From Nelumbo lutea (taxonomy: Eukaryota > Streptophyta > Magnoliopsida > Proteales > Nelumbonaceae): a stretch of 64,000 nucleotides of DNA. How positions within the stretch are numbered: position 1 is the stretch's first letter; every line of letters starts with the position of its first letter. The notes under the pieces are model-generated. The model was not told the DNA's origin. It saw only the letters and a list, made by a program, of their open reading frames with translations, and did not search any database. Where the stretch lies: contig JAKGHH010000002.1 in NCBI GenBank assembly GCA_022828595.1, positions 44,610,222-44,674,221 of the forward strand, in the 5' to 3' direction. Position numbers and translations under genes: made by a program. This document shows positions 21,370 to 32,389 of this stretch, one piece after another.

Positions 21370-21946
21370 GTTTGTCCTCTAATCTCTGAGATGAATAATT
21401 TTGTTTAGAAATGATGGCTTCGATGTTAGAAAGGTTTTGGTCATGCTGACTTTGGTGACCAAAACCTTTGGCTTGCACATTTGATCTTCTTCTTTAAACT
21501 TGGTTTTTTTTACTTTCCTTTTCATAATTTGTTTGTTATATTCCGAAGAGTATGGGCAAAATAGATTTGCAAGCCCCAATCTCGAAATTATAAGAGGTGA
21601 ATTTTATTTTAATTTCTTGTTTTCTTCCTAGATCTATGAGATGATGGTGTATAAATTTGGTGGTTCCCTCCTTGCAAAGCGATACAATTGACCCACTATG
21701 AGTCTAGAAGGCAAGGCACCACAGAAGTCTACCTGAAAAACAGTATATGGCATTATAGGAGAGGTTTTAGTGAGATCTTCTCCAAACCACACCGAACCGA
21801 ACCGTGAACACCCTTATTTGCCTTAACCAACCTTTGTGTCTGTGATGACACTAAACTAGTGGAGGGTGGTAGAGAATGTTGTCTGGTGAACCCATTCTTC
21901 TCAGCCCCATTATGGCCAAAACTTGGGGAACCTTGTGCCTTGAGCT
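21370..21946 (-). pseudogene. Coding-like minus-strand sequence, unidentified (part 1)
   Basis: Minus-strand frames such as the one covering 21968-21753 (GSPSFGHNGAEKNGFTRQHS) look protein-like in composition. They are broken by stops and by the copia insertion, and the same strand carries further coding-like frames beyond the copia element (24785-25600). I do not recognise the family. It may be an old retroelement or a dead gene. Confidence 0.25.
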
Positions 21947-22234
21947 TGTTGCCATATAGAGCAAGCATTTATTTTGTATAGCCTATTTATTTTGTATTCA
22001 TATTATCTTTCCATAAGAAGATTGTATAGTTGTAGGTAGAGATAAATCAGCCTTAAATCTCTGTATAGCTGTAAGTAGAGATAAATCAGCCTTAAATCTC
22101 TGTAAATCAATATAGTTGTAGGTAGAGGCAAATCAGCCTTTAATTACTGTATATTCAGCTATATATTCAAGGAAATCATAATGAAAAGGCATTTGAGCCA
22201 TTCAATCAAAATTTTGTCAAAGGAAAAGTTATCA
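21947..22234 (+). repeat. Copia 5' LTR
   Basis: 288 bp, TG...CA ends. It contains three diverged copies of TATAG(C/T)TGTAGGTAGAGATAAATCAGCC, a short internal tandem that also occurs in the 3' LTR. Confidence 0.9.
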
Positions 22235-22247
22235 TGGTATCAGAGCC
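22235..22247 (+). other. Copia primer-binding site (initiator-Met tRNA type)
   Basis: TGGTATCAGAGCC lies immediately after the LTR end. TGGTATCAGAGC is complementary to the 3' end of plant initiator methionine tRNA, the usual copia primer. Confidence 0.9.
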
Positions 22248-22427
22248 ATTGTCTTAGAGTTTTGGAATTTCTGGTTATTCTTGGGTGACATTGGAACTTC
22301 AGGCCGCCATAGATTGCAAGTTCCATCTGGGTGATTTTCTTCAAAAAGCTCACGTATTTTGGTAATTTCTTTCCAGTCATATTTTGGTTTGTTTATCTCT
22401 CTATATTTGTCTTGTTTTCTGCTGAAA

Positions 22428-23177
22428 ATGGCTAGTAACCACTCTGAATTTTGTGTTAGATTTACGGGAAAAAATTATTCGGCATGGGAATTTTAATTCT
22501 GTTTATATGCTACTGGAAAAGAGTTATGGGGACATATTGATGGTACTACTCCAGCTCCAGCTGATGCTACTAAATTAGCTGAATGGAAAATCAAAGATGC
22601 TAGGGTGATGTCTTGGATTACCAAGTCATGTGATTATAAAATTGTTCTTAATTTACGCCCCTATAAAAGTGCTCAAACCATGTGGGAATATTTGAAAAAA
22701 GTTTACAATTAAACAAATCCAGCTAGGAGATTTCAATTGGAGTGTGAAATTGCAGATTATACACAGTGGAGTCTCTCTATTCAAGATTACTATTTTGTTT
22801 TTCAAAATTTATGGGCTGAGTTTTCTGATATAGTGTGTGCTGCAGTGTCTAAAGTTTCTCTTGCTGATGTATTGGTTGTCTATTAAATTAGCAAGTGCGA
22901 TCAGTTTCTAATGAAGCTACATCCAGATTTTGAAAATGCTCGTTCTAATTTGATGAATCGTCATCCTCCTCCTACCTTGGATGTGTGTTTCAGTGAATTG
23001 CTTCGTGAGGAACAACGTCTTCTTATACAAACCACTCTTGAACAGGAGACAATGACTATAACACACATGGCATTTTCGATTCACGGAAAAAGCAAGGGTA
23101 AAAATATGAGTAAGGTTCAGTGTTTTAGTTGCAAGAATTATGGGCATATTACAGCAAATTGTACCCAAAAATTTTGA
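22428..23177 (+). pseudogene. Copia gag remnant
   Basis: The ATG at 22428 begins MASNHSEFCVRFTGKNYSAW, a copia gag N-terminus (F.GknYs.W). The UBN2-type region follows (ELWGHIDGT, MWEYLKKVYN). It ends with the zinc knuckle CFSCKNYGHITANC near 23121-23162. In-frame stops at several points, for example after SAWEF and KVYN, inactivate it. A second knuckle, KKHGHIIKDC, lies in the next frame after a one-base shift. Confidence 0.85.
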
Positions 23178-23487
23178 AATTATTGCAAAAAAGCATGGGC
23201 ACATCATCAAAGATTGTTTAACTCGCCCTCAAAACTGTCGAAACATTGCTTTTCAAGCAACAGTTGGCAATTATTCTACAGATCAGATTCAAACTGGGTC
23301 CTCAACTATGTCAGCGGTAAATCAAAATGCTCAATCCACTATTCTTACTCCTAAAATGGCGCAACAAATGATAGTTTCAGCCCTCTCATATCTGAGACTC
23401 CAAGGTAATGGTAATTCTTTATCTAAGTCTTGGCTTGTTGATTCTGCCGCATCAAATCACATGACTAGTTCTGCTAATTTGCTATAA
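23178..23487 (+). pseudogene. Copia protease start
   Basis: Frame shared with KKHGHIIKDC. It reaches SWLVDSAASNHMT near 23430-23466, the copia aspartic protease active site (D-S/T-G/A). The frame ends at a stop at 23485-23487, exactly where the first internal deletion joins integrase sequence. Confidence 0.8.
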
Positions 23488-23995
23488 AATGGTGTGGCGG
23501 AGAGAAAGAATCGTCATCTCTTAGGAGTTGCTCGTATTTTGCTACTTGAGTCTTCCGTTCCTCCTCAGTTCTGGGTAGAAGCTTTATCTACAATGGTTTA
23601 TCTTATTAATAGACTGCCTTCTCAAACTCTAAACCTTGGGTCTCCTTATTTTCGTCTTTATCAACAACATCCTCGGTATGAGCATTTACATACATTTGGT
23701 TGTATTTGTTTCGTTCATTTGCCTCATCTTTAACGTTATAAACTTTCTACTCAATATGTTAAATGTGCATTTATGGGATATAGTACAAACCATAAAGGTT
23801 TTGTTTGTTATGATTCATCTTCTAAGAAGTTTCGTGTTTCTCGCAATGTTGTTTTCTTTGAAAATCAGTTTTTCTTTCCAACTTGTGATTAATCATTCTC
23901 CAATATTGCTATTCTTCCTACCTTTGATGAATCGTCTTCTTCTCCTGAACGATTCAAGCCTGAATATGTGTATGAAGGACGTCATTCACCACCGC
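23488..23995 (+). pseudogene. Copia integrase C-terminal part
   Basis: NGVAERKNRHLLGVARILL is the segment around the integrase catalytic glutamate (NGvAERkNRh). It runs on through FWVEAL, NRLPSQ and FGCICFVHLPHL to KCAFMGYSTNHKGFVCYD. The upstream HHCC and first two catalytic aspartates are deleted. Stops interrupt after PHL and further on. Confidence 0.85.
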
Positions 23996-24475
23996 GCCTT
24001 AGTGCTTTTAGCAATGCCGATTGGGCTGGTTGCCCAAATACTCGTCGCTCTGTTATAGGTTGGTGTATGTTTCTTGGGGATTCTTTGATCTCATGGAAGA
24101 ATAAGAAACAAGATCGGGTCTCTAAATCTTCTACTTAATCTGAATATCGAACTGTCTGCTGCCTGCTCTGAGATTACTTGGCTTCGAGGATTGTTGACTG
24201 AGATTGGGTTTCCTCAATCTAATCCCACTCCTCTACATGTAGATAATACCAATGCAATTCAAATTGCTACTAATCTAGTCTATCATGAGCGCACCAAGCG
24301 CATTGAAGTTGACTGTCATTATATTCGAGATGTTGTAAATACTCGAGTTATTTCTCTTCCACATGTTTTCACAGCTTTACAAATTGCCGATGTGTTTACC
24401 ATGTCTCTTACTCAACAGCGCCATCAATTTCTTATTGGAAAATTGATGCTTCTTGATCAGCCATCATCAATTTGA
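23996..24475 (+). pseudogene. Copia RNase H remnant fused to integrase
   Basis: [18 protein letters not shown] is the copia RNase H start (sDADWAGc.d.RrSt). It follows the integrase tail directly, so the reverse transcriptase has been lost. WLRGLLTEIG, VDNTNAIQIATN, VYHERTKRIEVDCHYIRD and the C-terminal Q.AD..T.sL motif follow. A frameshift lies near 24140-24190. Confidence 0.85.
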
Positions 24476-24482
24476 GGGGGAA

Positions 24483-24779
24483 TGTTGCCATATAGAGCAA
24501 ACATTTATTTTGCACAGCCTATTTATTTTCTATTCATATTATCTTTTCCATAAGAAGATTGTATAGCTGTAGGTAGAGATAAATCAGCCTTAAATCTCTG
24601 TAAATCAGTATAGCTGTAGGTAGAGATAAATCAGTCTTAAATCTCTGTAAATCAGTATAGCTATAGGTAGAGACAAATCAGCCTTTAATTACTATATATT
24701 CAGCTATATATTCAAGGAAATCAAAATGAAAAGGCATTTGAGCCATTCAATCAAAGTTTTGTCGAATGAAAAATTATCA
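24483..24779 (+). repeat. Copia 3' LTR
   Basis: 297 bp. It is slightly longer than the 5' LTR because of small differences in the internal TAGCTGTAGGTAGAGA repeats. Preceded by the polypurine tract GAGGGGGAA. Confidence 0.9.
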
Positions 24780-24784
24780 GAGCT

Positions 24785-25600
24785 TTGCCTTGGCAATGAT
24801 GGAGTATATTCTGTAAGCCATTCTCTAGCTAGGTAATCCTACTTTGCTGAGAGAGAGGCTCTCCTCTTGCTACTTTGTTGGTTCTCATTGCTAGTTGGAT
24901 CTTCTTTAGAGATGAAATCCTCATTTACCAAATGAACATTCTCATATTTCCCATTGTTCTGTAAAAGTTCAAACTCAAACCACATAATGATCATTGTTTA
25001 GTACAAAATTTGGTCCATTTGGTGTCAATGGTTTTAGGCTTGTTTCTACATCTAATGCATTGAATCGAAACCTCATGAGCCATGGAGCTTGATGTCATTC
25101 TCACACTACATTTTGGATTTTCATTCTCAACCTCTATGTGATCAGGAATCTCTACCATGGAAGAGAAGTAGACATTGTCTCTAGTAATTTTAAGATTTTG
25201 ACACATCACATGGGGTGATGGTTGAGCAAAGATACTTAAGAATGGAGAGCTTCTAATGGATCCCTTGACAATGCCTCTGGCTCTGGCTTCCAATCCAAGA
25301 ACAAGTACCTCTTTGGTAAGATAGAAATGTAGCTCAAGCTTGTCATTAACAACTTAACCAACATGGTCATAGTTTACTACTTATTATCTCAAGGGCTGAC
25401 CCATGAAGAAATTGACTTTAAATATATTCTCCACACTAATGTCTTTAGCAAGGGAAAGGGAAATAGGGAGCAACAATTCTATCTCTAATTGGATTCTACA
25501 ACAAATTTCCACACTTATTCCATGATTTCCATCCTTTGGAACCCCCAATGCATCATCTTTTTTTGTAGATGGAACACCTATTAGAGCATTAAAGAATTCA
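24785..25600 (-). pseudogene. Coding-like minus-strand sequence, unidentified (part 2)
   Basis: The longest frame runs 25293-24991 (100 codons, no ATG support beyond its first residue). It contains VYFSSMVEIPDHIEVENEN and CIRCRNKPKTIDTKW. The same strand upstream (25600-25300) has further coding-like sequence with a stop. The copia element splits it from 21370-21946. Product unknown. Confidence 0.25.
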
Positions 25601-26140
25601 ATAACTTAGAATCCATTGGAGTTCCATTTCGGTGATGGTCACTGGTGAGATGATAGAAGTATTTCCCAATGAGAAGCAATGGAGGTAATTTTGGGTCAAT
25701 TAAGTTTTAAGAGAAAATGGCCAAGAAAAAAAAGAAAAATAGAGAAAGTTTCATGGGATATTTTGATAATTTAACACTTTCTATCATATGACTTACCAAG
25801 AGGGGATATTTGTTGCAATGTAAAAGTTGAGGGGGTCTTTCTAATTTATCCTTATGTTTTTTTTAATGATCATTCTAATATTATTAATAACCTAATTCTT
25901 ATTATTTTCTATTATTTATCAATTTTTAACTTTATTAAAATATTTTAATTTAATCAATACTTTTGGTTGTTCCACTGCTAGTTGGTTTAAGTTTAAGGTC
26001 ATATTTGATTTTCAATAAATAAGAGAGGGAAAATTAGTTAATGGGAAAATGATATCTATTGACCAACTTTATAATGTTCTTTTTTTCAATAAGTAATGAA
26101 CCCCACGATAAAGTTAGTTTCATTTAACTGTGTAAAGCTT
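25601..26140. other. No gene seen
   Basis: AT-rich sequence with A runs and short T-rich blocks. No motif or open frame I would support. Confidence 0.6.
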
Positions 26141-26149
26141 ACCCATTTA

Positions 26150-26500
26150 TGAGTTCAAATTTGCAACGTCCCACACATTGGGAGGCTGCCAACTGTCCTT
26201 CCACACGCATTCTCTCCTTGGCACATGTGGAGCTAATGGGACGGCTGTTAGCCCGTCTGTTAACTCTGAATAGTTTATTCTCTCGACTCACGGCTTGGCG
26301 CCTGTGCAACCCTGCACTCTTCCTATCCGATCATCTCCGACGCCGACGGTGGTTTTCGGCAGATATACAGGAGGTACGAACACGACCCTCTCATCTCATC
26401 TCTCACCCATCCTTTATTTTATTTTATTTTTCAATACAAACACAGACGGAAGGATCACCGGCAACCACCCGACCCTTACCCAATTCATACAATCAGTAGA
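26150..26500 (+). pseudogene. Inverted partial copy of the 27.3-28.3 kb gene remnant
   Basis: Matches the minus strand of about 28275-27955. Shared landmarks in order are CCCACACA-TGGGAGGC, CATGTGGAGCTAATGGGACGG, GCCTGTGCAACC and AGATATACAGGAGGTACGAAC. The two copies are diverged, with many indels. AGGAGGTACG resembles an exon/donor junction in both copies (AGGAG|GTACG, CGGAA|GTACG). No intact frame. Confidence 0.5.
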
Positions 26501-27290
26501 GCAATGAAATGAATCTATTGTTTGTCTCTTTCGTAATTCAGTTTGCAACTATCAAATATCTCTCTCATCTCCTACGGAAGCTGAAATGAAATGAATCCAT
26601 TTCTCACGGTTTCCATACTTCTCTGTTGGTAAGTTCTTGCGCAACTAGAGAAACTCCTCAGAATCTGCCTGGGCCATGGCTCCCCTGGGTCCCCTGGCAA
26701 CGCCCCTGTAATCATCATCTTCTACCTGAAGTGTAGTTTTGGGTTGATTAATATAAATTGATAAAAGATGTATATGTATTGTCACTTTGCATATAAGTCA
26801 CTTCAGCTATAATGATTAGTTGAGAAACATCAATTTGATGTTTTAATTATAAATATCAATTATTAGTTTCACACATACAAAACAGCCGTATGCCAATTTG
26901 TTTTGATCGATCCAAAACATTTTAGGTGGAAACAGTCGGGGCCTATTCTATTTTTGGATTTTAAGTATGGGAAAGTTAGTTGGTCAATGAGATTTTGGTT
27001 CTGGATGATCAAGATATCCATGTTCTTTTTTGGTGTTCATGGAAAATTTGTTTTGCCCTTAGTATATTTACTTAGGCAAGTAAAACCCATCTTACATAGG
27101 TGGCTAAATAACTTTTCTACACCTAAGGAAAAAGTTGCCAATATTTAAATGGAACAAAATTTGTTATTTAGCTAATGGATTTTATATAGCTAAATCATTG
27201 TCTTAATTACCTAGCAATAAAGGAAAATGGATAAGAGCATTTAACCAACATAAGTATTTCCTACAAAACATTTAACATCTCGAAAAATGA
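26501..27290. other. No gene seen
   Basis: AT-rich sequence between the two inverted gene remnants. The open frame at 26903-27148 has no family I recognise and no codon pattern that stands out. Confidence 0.5.
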
Positions 27291-27309
27291 ATAGGGCAGG
27301 GAGTTGGAT

Positions 27310-28275
27310 TTCAGTGCCTGAAGCTATATATCCCAACATCTATAGACTGATGTTGCCATTCAAGCTCACGACTTCGGCTGAAAATCTTGGTTCCCTCGAT
27401 TAAGAGAATAGCAGTGACGAACCAGAAATCCATCTTGCCTAGTTTGATAGCAAAACCACTCCATTGGCCGCTTTTTCAAGAGTTGCAAGGCGAAGGGCAA
27501 ATAGTGTCAGCTTCTTTTCAGGTGCAAGGGCGGAGCTGGAATTGCAACTTTATAGTCTTCCGACTAGGCACCTTGTTCGAGCTGTAAAAGCGATTTTTCA
27601 TCCAATTACTTCAATCGGGCTATAGATCCACCACAACCGAGAGCTTCAATACGGCAAGACCCAACAATTGGGTAGTGCAGAAGTTCCCATCACGGATATG
27701 GGCAACATCAGATGTCCCCTTGCTTCACTATGCAGGATGGGTGTTTCTGTTGTGAAACGTCAGTAAGCTACTCTATTGGCTTTAACTTTTATCAACCACA
27801 ACGTGCGTGAGTCTTTCCCTGTTGAGGCTTATTCAGTAGGATTGCGGTGACTTTAGCGATGATATTGACAAAAACCAGAAGCCTACTTTGGATATTTCTA
27901 TGGATTGGCATTGATTGAAGATTTGCTGTTTCCAATGGAGAAAGCATTTTGGCAGTGGAAGACTCACCAGTGATCACCGGTTCGTGTTTTGTGTTGGAAA
28001 AAAAATGATGTGAAAGGGATATGAGTTGAGAGGGACGGGTTCGTACTTCCGATATATCTACCAGAACGGTCATCGGTGCTTGAGACGATGGTATCAGAGT
28101 ACATGGTTGCACAGGCGTCAGGCTATGAGTCGAGAGAATAAGAGGGAAGGGGGGAGATTTTAATTTTTTGTATAGATTTAGAACTAATAGCCGTCCTATT
28201 AGCTCTACATGTGTTGAGAGGAGAATGCATGTGGGAGGACAGCTAGCGGCCTCCCATTGTGTGGGAGGTTTTTGG
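27310..28275 (-). pseudogene. Decayed gene for a plant membrane protein of unknown function
   Basis: In minus-strand order there are three islands. The first, near 28110-28025, is a short ATG-initiated stretch MYSDTIVSSTDDRSGRYIGS followed by GTACG. The second, near 27920-27790, has IHRNIQSRLLVFV and AKVTAILLNKPQQGKTH. The third, near 27500-27320, has LFALRLATLEKAANG then, in a shifted frame, DFWFVTAILLIEGTKIFSRS and RELEWQHQS. The last motif and the LEKAA..G segment recall a plant-only multi-pass membrane protein family of unknown function; this is from memory. Stops and frameshifts separate the islands, so it is dead or badly assembled. Confidence 0.5.
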
Positions 28276-28478
28276 GGCGTCAGGCCGTGGGATGGAGATT
28301 TGAATGAACTCCCCATTTTTAAGGAGACCGGATCTATTCCTCACACTAACCTCACACGCACATCTTACCATGCATTGAAAACATCTCCCATACTTATAAA
28401 TTATTATTCATGGAGATGTTTCAAATGCATGGTGGATGTAAATAACTTTTCATATGAAAATGTTTATAAATGCATAAT

Positions 28479-28768
28479 GGCTACGTTTGAATAGAATGTA
28501 AATCAAGATTGATGTAAAACTCTCATAATGGTTTAGATTTATTAGTGTTTGGTTGGAGTGGAATTTTTACATTGTATGTCGATGTAAAATCTCATCTAAA
28601 GTAAAATTTTACATTGATGATTGATGTGAATACTATATTGATAAACTTGATGTAAAAACTCCATATTTTTCAAAGCTCAATGATCAAAAACCTTTTAAGG
28701 TTCGGTGTGAAACTCCATTGATGAATTTTTTACATGGATGAAGTTTTACACAGCTATCAAACGCAGCC
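28479..28768. mobile_element. 290-bp MITE
   Basis: The left end is GGCTACGTTTGA and the right end in reverse complement is GGCTGCGTTTGATAGC. AAT flanks both sides (28476-28478, 28769-28771). The interior repeats GATGTAAAA-type words on both strands. A 3-bp duplication suggests PIF/Harbinger, but it is not certain. Confidence 0.65.
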
Positions 28769-29040
28769 AATAAAACAAATTTACCCATTTTAATATTAAT
28801 TTTTATGGATAAAAAAGTCATTATGTTATCCTCAAACATTTAACCAATTAAATAAGCGTATTTACCGGAGTGGAAGTGACTTAAAAAACGAATAAGGCCT
28901 ACACGTAAAATATAAATGGATAAGATAGAGATAAACCTAGGTTGCGTTTGTTGGGAAACATAAAATGAATTTCTTTCTAAATCCTTTTAGATAGAGATAA
29001 ACCAGCCTATACGCTTTAGCTATACGTACCTTGCAACTAA
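28769..29040. other. No gene seen
   Basis: AT-rich. GGTTGCGTTTGTTGGG at about 28939 resembles the end of another small TIR element, but no partner end was found. Confidence 0.5.
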
Positions 29041-29874
29041 ACGTAATTCGATCTGGGAGAAACCTTGGAAAAACTCCTTGAGCGTTCTATCGACGGACTA
29101 AGTCCGGCGATCGAAGGTATGGTTTTGCTCCTTTCTTCTTTCTCTTCTTCTTCATCCTCCTCCCTTAGGGTTTGGAAAAGACTTCTTTCTTTGAGCTTTG
29201 TTTTAGGGTTGGGCGTGGACTTTGGAACCAGTGTAAACCGAAGGAGAGGGATAAAGGAAAAGACGAAACTGAAAATCTCATTCGATCTTTGTGGTTTGGA
29301 TAAGAAGACCGAATTCGATCTGGTTATTTATCTTTCTTCGTCTTTTCCACACAACCGCTCTGCCCCCTTCTCTCCCCCCATTTTCTCTGTAAGAGCAAAA
29401 ACAACGCCTTTGAAAATAGGGATCTGCTCCTCACTGTTCGAACGGCAAGTGGGGGCCTCTCTATGTGTGTGCACGTGCGTGAACAAGAACAGGGGCTTGA
29501 TACCCTTGTTTCGCCTTTTCTCTATCTTCTCCTTGTCCCCATTCGGTTTCTCTCCGACCCCTTTGTTCATTGTGATTTAATTCATTTTTTCATTAGGAAT
29601 TTTCTTTTGCAGAATTGGCATTACGAATTGCCAGGCTTCAATTTGAGCTGGCACCCTTGCTTTATTGGATAGAGTTGCTCCTCATTATAAGTAGTATGCG
29701 TCTCACCATAATCCTACTCTTATTGTGTTATTTGTTTAAATTAGAAGTTTGTTTAACTTGATATATTATTTTATGAACTTGATGATCTAGTATCTTTTAT
29801 CATGTGAAGTTTACTGCTGTTAATTCTTCAATATTTCTTAATTCTGCTGTTTGCAGCTTGCTGTTATAATCAGG
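29041..29874 (+). other. Possible multi-exon transcript, no start codon seen
   Basis: A coding-like stretch LEKLLERSIDGLSPAIE ends at 29116 before a GTATGG donor. After a T-rich tract and TTTTGCAG the frame continues at 29613 with LALRIARLQFELAPLLYWIE, and a GTAGTATG donor lies at 29691. TGTTTGCAG at 29848-29856 is a further acceptor. The joined frame is open, amphipathic and not low-complexity. There is no ATG upstream in frame before a TAA at 29044-29046. It may be the 5' part of a gene whose start exon is elsewhere, or a remnant. I do not recognise it. Confidence 0.3.
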
Positions 29875-30910
29875 AAAATAATCTAGTGATCTAGGGTTCC
29901 TTTTACCAAAGTTCATGCCTAGGTGGGAGTTGCCTAGATTCATCCATATGCCTTGACACCATAGTACTTTTAACACTTTTTATTTGGTTTATCTAATTGA
30001 CAAAATTTGTATTGGATGTAAAGGGGAAGCAAAGGAAAAAAGAAGAAACAAATTTTAAGAAAACGCCTTGTGCGCACTTCTGAGTTCTGAATGAAAAAAA
30101 AAGTTAATGCATACTTTCTGATGTGTCACAAAGCCTCCTCGAAAGAAATAAGCTATCCATATACTCAAATTTGACTAAAACGAAATGTCCACTCAAGGAA
30201 CTCAATTCTACATCCTTTTTGTTGTCAATGGGCTCAATTTTAGCTGAAAGCAAATGTTATTGCTTCCAATCCGTAAAAGTCTCCATATATCATACCTTAA
30301 CCCTTCTAATAAATTTGTTTTCCATGTATTACAAAGACTATGTGTTTGTTCATGGATAATAAAGTCCTGCTAAGATGGCCACAAAATGATTTTCACTTAT
30401 GAAAGAAAATAAGTTGTTTTTTTTCCTGCCAAATTGGCGTTAGAAGAGGCTTGGTTATCTAATCATTGATTCATTTCCAAAACATACATTCTACTTGAAT
30501 TTTTCTTGAGACGCATGCAAAACCACCAGGAATTTTTTTTTGATAGATACAAAACCAAAACTGCCAGGATTTGAATGTGTTATTCATACCTGAGGTCATT
30601 ATCATGTGGACTTGGACATTGGAATTGAACTTGTTATTCCTACCTGAGTTCAATTTGGCAAGCCTAAAAAATTGGGACTTAGGAACACATCTCATATAAA
30701 CAATTTTTTATAGTATATTAGATATTGAGATTTTTTGCTATTATTCCTAACATTGTAAACCTGTATAGGCATAAAAACTTAAATTTGATGGGCAGAAATT
30801 ATTGGGAACATATGGGCAATAAGATAGTCAGAATTCCTTGAAAATGGAGGGGGGTAATATCTGGGTCCTTAATGTCCTATCTTTCAGGCCAGCAATTTTG
30901 ATCCATGCAA
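29875..30910. other. No gene seen
   Basis: AT-rich. 30575-30660 contains a partial direct repeat (TTATTC-TACCTGAG, CTTGGACATTGGAATTGAAC). No supportable coding region. Confidence 0.5.
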
Positions 30911-31145
30911 GGTTCAAAATTTTGTCATGTATTGGGGTGCATTGAGTGTATAATATCGTATCAGCCCTGCTCCAATACATGAAACATTAAATGTTTTAAA
31001 TTTTTTATGTTTTAGGTGGTAGGCCTTGCAACACCGCCTCCCTGTAAACTTTTGAGAAAAACTAAAAAAAAAAAAAAGCACGCATGCTGGTCAAACCTCT
31101 ATATGCATCTATTGGCATATCGGGGTGTATCGATATTTTGAGCCT
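30911..31145. mobile_element. MITE of the GTTCAAAGTATC family, copy 4
   Basis: Starts GGTTCAAAATTTTGTCATG and ends GTATCGATATTTTGAGCC. About 235 bp, with an A-rich interior where other copies are T-rich, so it probably lies in the opposite orientation. Confidence 0.6.
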
Positions 31146-31206
31146 TCGATCCATGGCACCTGGTCATCTCTTTGGCCAGTTCACAGGTTGATAACCACGG
31201 AACCGA

Positions 31207-31442
31207 GGTTCAAAGTATCGGTACATCCCAATATGCTGAAAAGGGTGTATCAACACTTGAACCTGGTGGAGATCACTTTTTTTTTTTGTTTTTTCTTTTC
31301 AAAATTATGTTTTGGAGTCAGTTTAAACATAATGTTTAAACTGATTCCTTTTGGAAAATTCCTTGAAAATGGTGTATTATCCACCTGCCAATATGGTACA
31401 ATAGACCCAATACAGTGTGTATTGTGTTGAAATTTTGAACCT
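31207..31442. mobile_element. MITE of the GTTCAAAGTATC family, copy 5
   Basis: Starts GGTTCAAAGTATCGGTAC and ends TTGAAATTTTGAACC, about 236 bp, only 61 bp from copy 4. The T-rich interior and TTTAAAC palindrome region (AGTTTAAACATAATGTTTAAACT) are family-like. Confidence 0.65.
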
Positions 31443-31839
31443 TGAATGGGGCAATAAGATACTGTAATCTTTATGCACTAAATGTCAAATCTCATAATTG
31501 CTGTGCAACCTTTTTTTTTTGTGGGGTCGTAGGAATTCTGTATACAAAATATTGTTATATTCATCAGTAGAGAATAGATATTCGAATGTGACAAAGAAAA
31601 TCAACATTTCTAACTTGTTATCTTAGAGGAAGCTCAGGCAACAGTCATAGTGATTAGGCCATAAGGGTAAGTCAGTAACTGAGAGAACTGAAAAAAAGCT
31701 GGTAACTGAAAGTCTGAGAGAGATAGCTGCAAGCCCACAACTCAATCCTTGTCATTGTAGATCAAATGTCATGGTAAGGGTATTGGATCTCCTCAATCCT
31801 CATCTAGTAACCAGTCATCCAGAAGAAAGGAGTCCAAAT
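31443..31839. other. No gene seen
   Basis: Unremarkable sequence between a MITE and a LINE fragment. Confidence 0.5.
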
Positions 31840-32150
31840 TATTATAGAGTTTGCTTCTATTTAATTTTTGGTGGGAAATGTGGAAAGAAAGAAACAAAAG
31901 AATCTTCGATGGAAAGTCCACGAAGGGATTAGGATAGTTGCTATTTTTAATTCTTTCGGTATGGACTAGCTATTTGTTCATCCTGAATTTGAAGATGTAT
32001 CTTGGTCTTCATTTAGGCCAATGATGGTCAATGCTAAGACACTGTTTATGAATTTCCTTTGTGGGTAAGATGGATATGCATATTGACTGAGTAATGTATT
32101 GATATATTTCAGGTTGTAAATGTATCATTTTCTTTCTGATAATTTTTTTC
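31840..32150 (+). mobile_element. LINE C-terminal fragment
   Basis: The plus strand reads FWWEMWKERNKRIFDGKS, the tryptophan-rich W..W.eRN.RiF motif after the zinc-binding tail of plant L1 reverse transcriptase. Further decayed sequence runs to about 32150. No RNase H. Confidence 0.6.
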
Positions 32151-32389
32151 TCAAGTTTATTATCAAGTTTGACATCTTGTACCTGTATGAGCTTCTGGTG
32201 ATTTCAGTGATCAATAAGCTACTTTGGAAATCAAATACTAGCAGTGAAGTGATTTCAGTGATCAAGAGGAGGGGATCGTACTAGTATATTTCGGCATATT
32301 AGCTATCTAGAAGTGATTAGAGCAGCAATTATAGTTTTGCTTCAGGAAATGATTTTGATATGTTCTTTAGGCCAATTTATTATGGTAGA

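Larger units (their letters stand above)
21947..24779 (+). mobile_element. Ty1-copia LTR retrotransposon, doubly deleted
   Basis: LTRs at 21947-22234 and 24483-24779 begin TGTTGCCATATAGAG and end in TCA. The perfect 5-bp TSD GAGCT is at 21942-21946 and 24780-24784. The primer-binding site TGGTATCAGAGC directly follows the 5' LTR, and a purine tract TGAGGGGGAA precedes the 3' LTR. Gag, protease, the end of integrase and RNase H are recognisable in copia order. The pre-integrase/integrase core and the entire reverse transcriptase are missing, and stops break the rest. At 2.8 kb it is far shorter than a typical 5-kb copia element, so it cannot move on its own. Confidence 0.93.

Noticed and set aside
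26903..27148. 81-codon frame rich in W and F, possible membrane protein
   Set aside because: No start context, AT-driven composition, no family recognised.
29065..29580. Single long frame of 171 codons as one protein
   Set aside because: It starts at TTG, and after residue 18 turns into a serine run and intron-like sequence with a GTATGG donor. A spliced model is more plausible.
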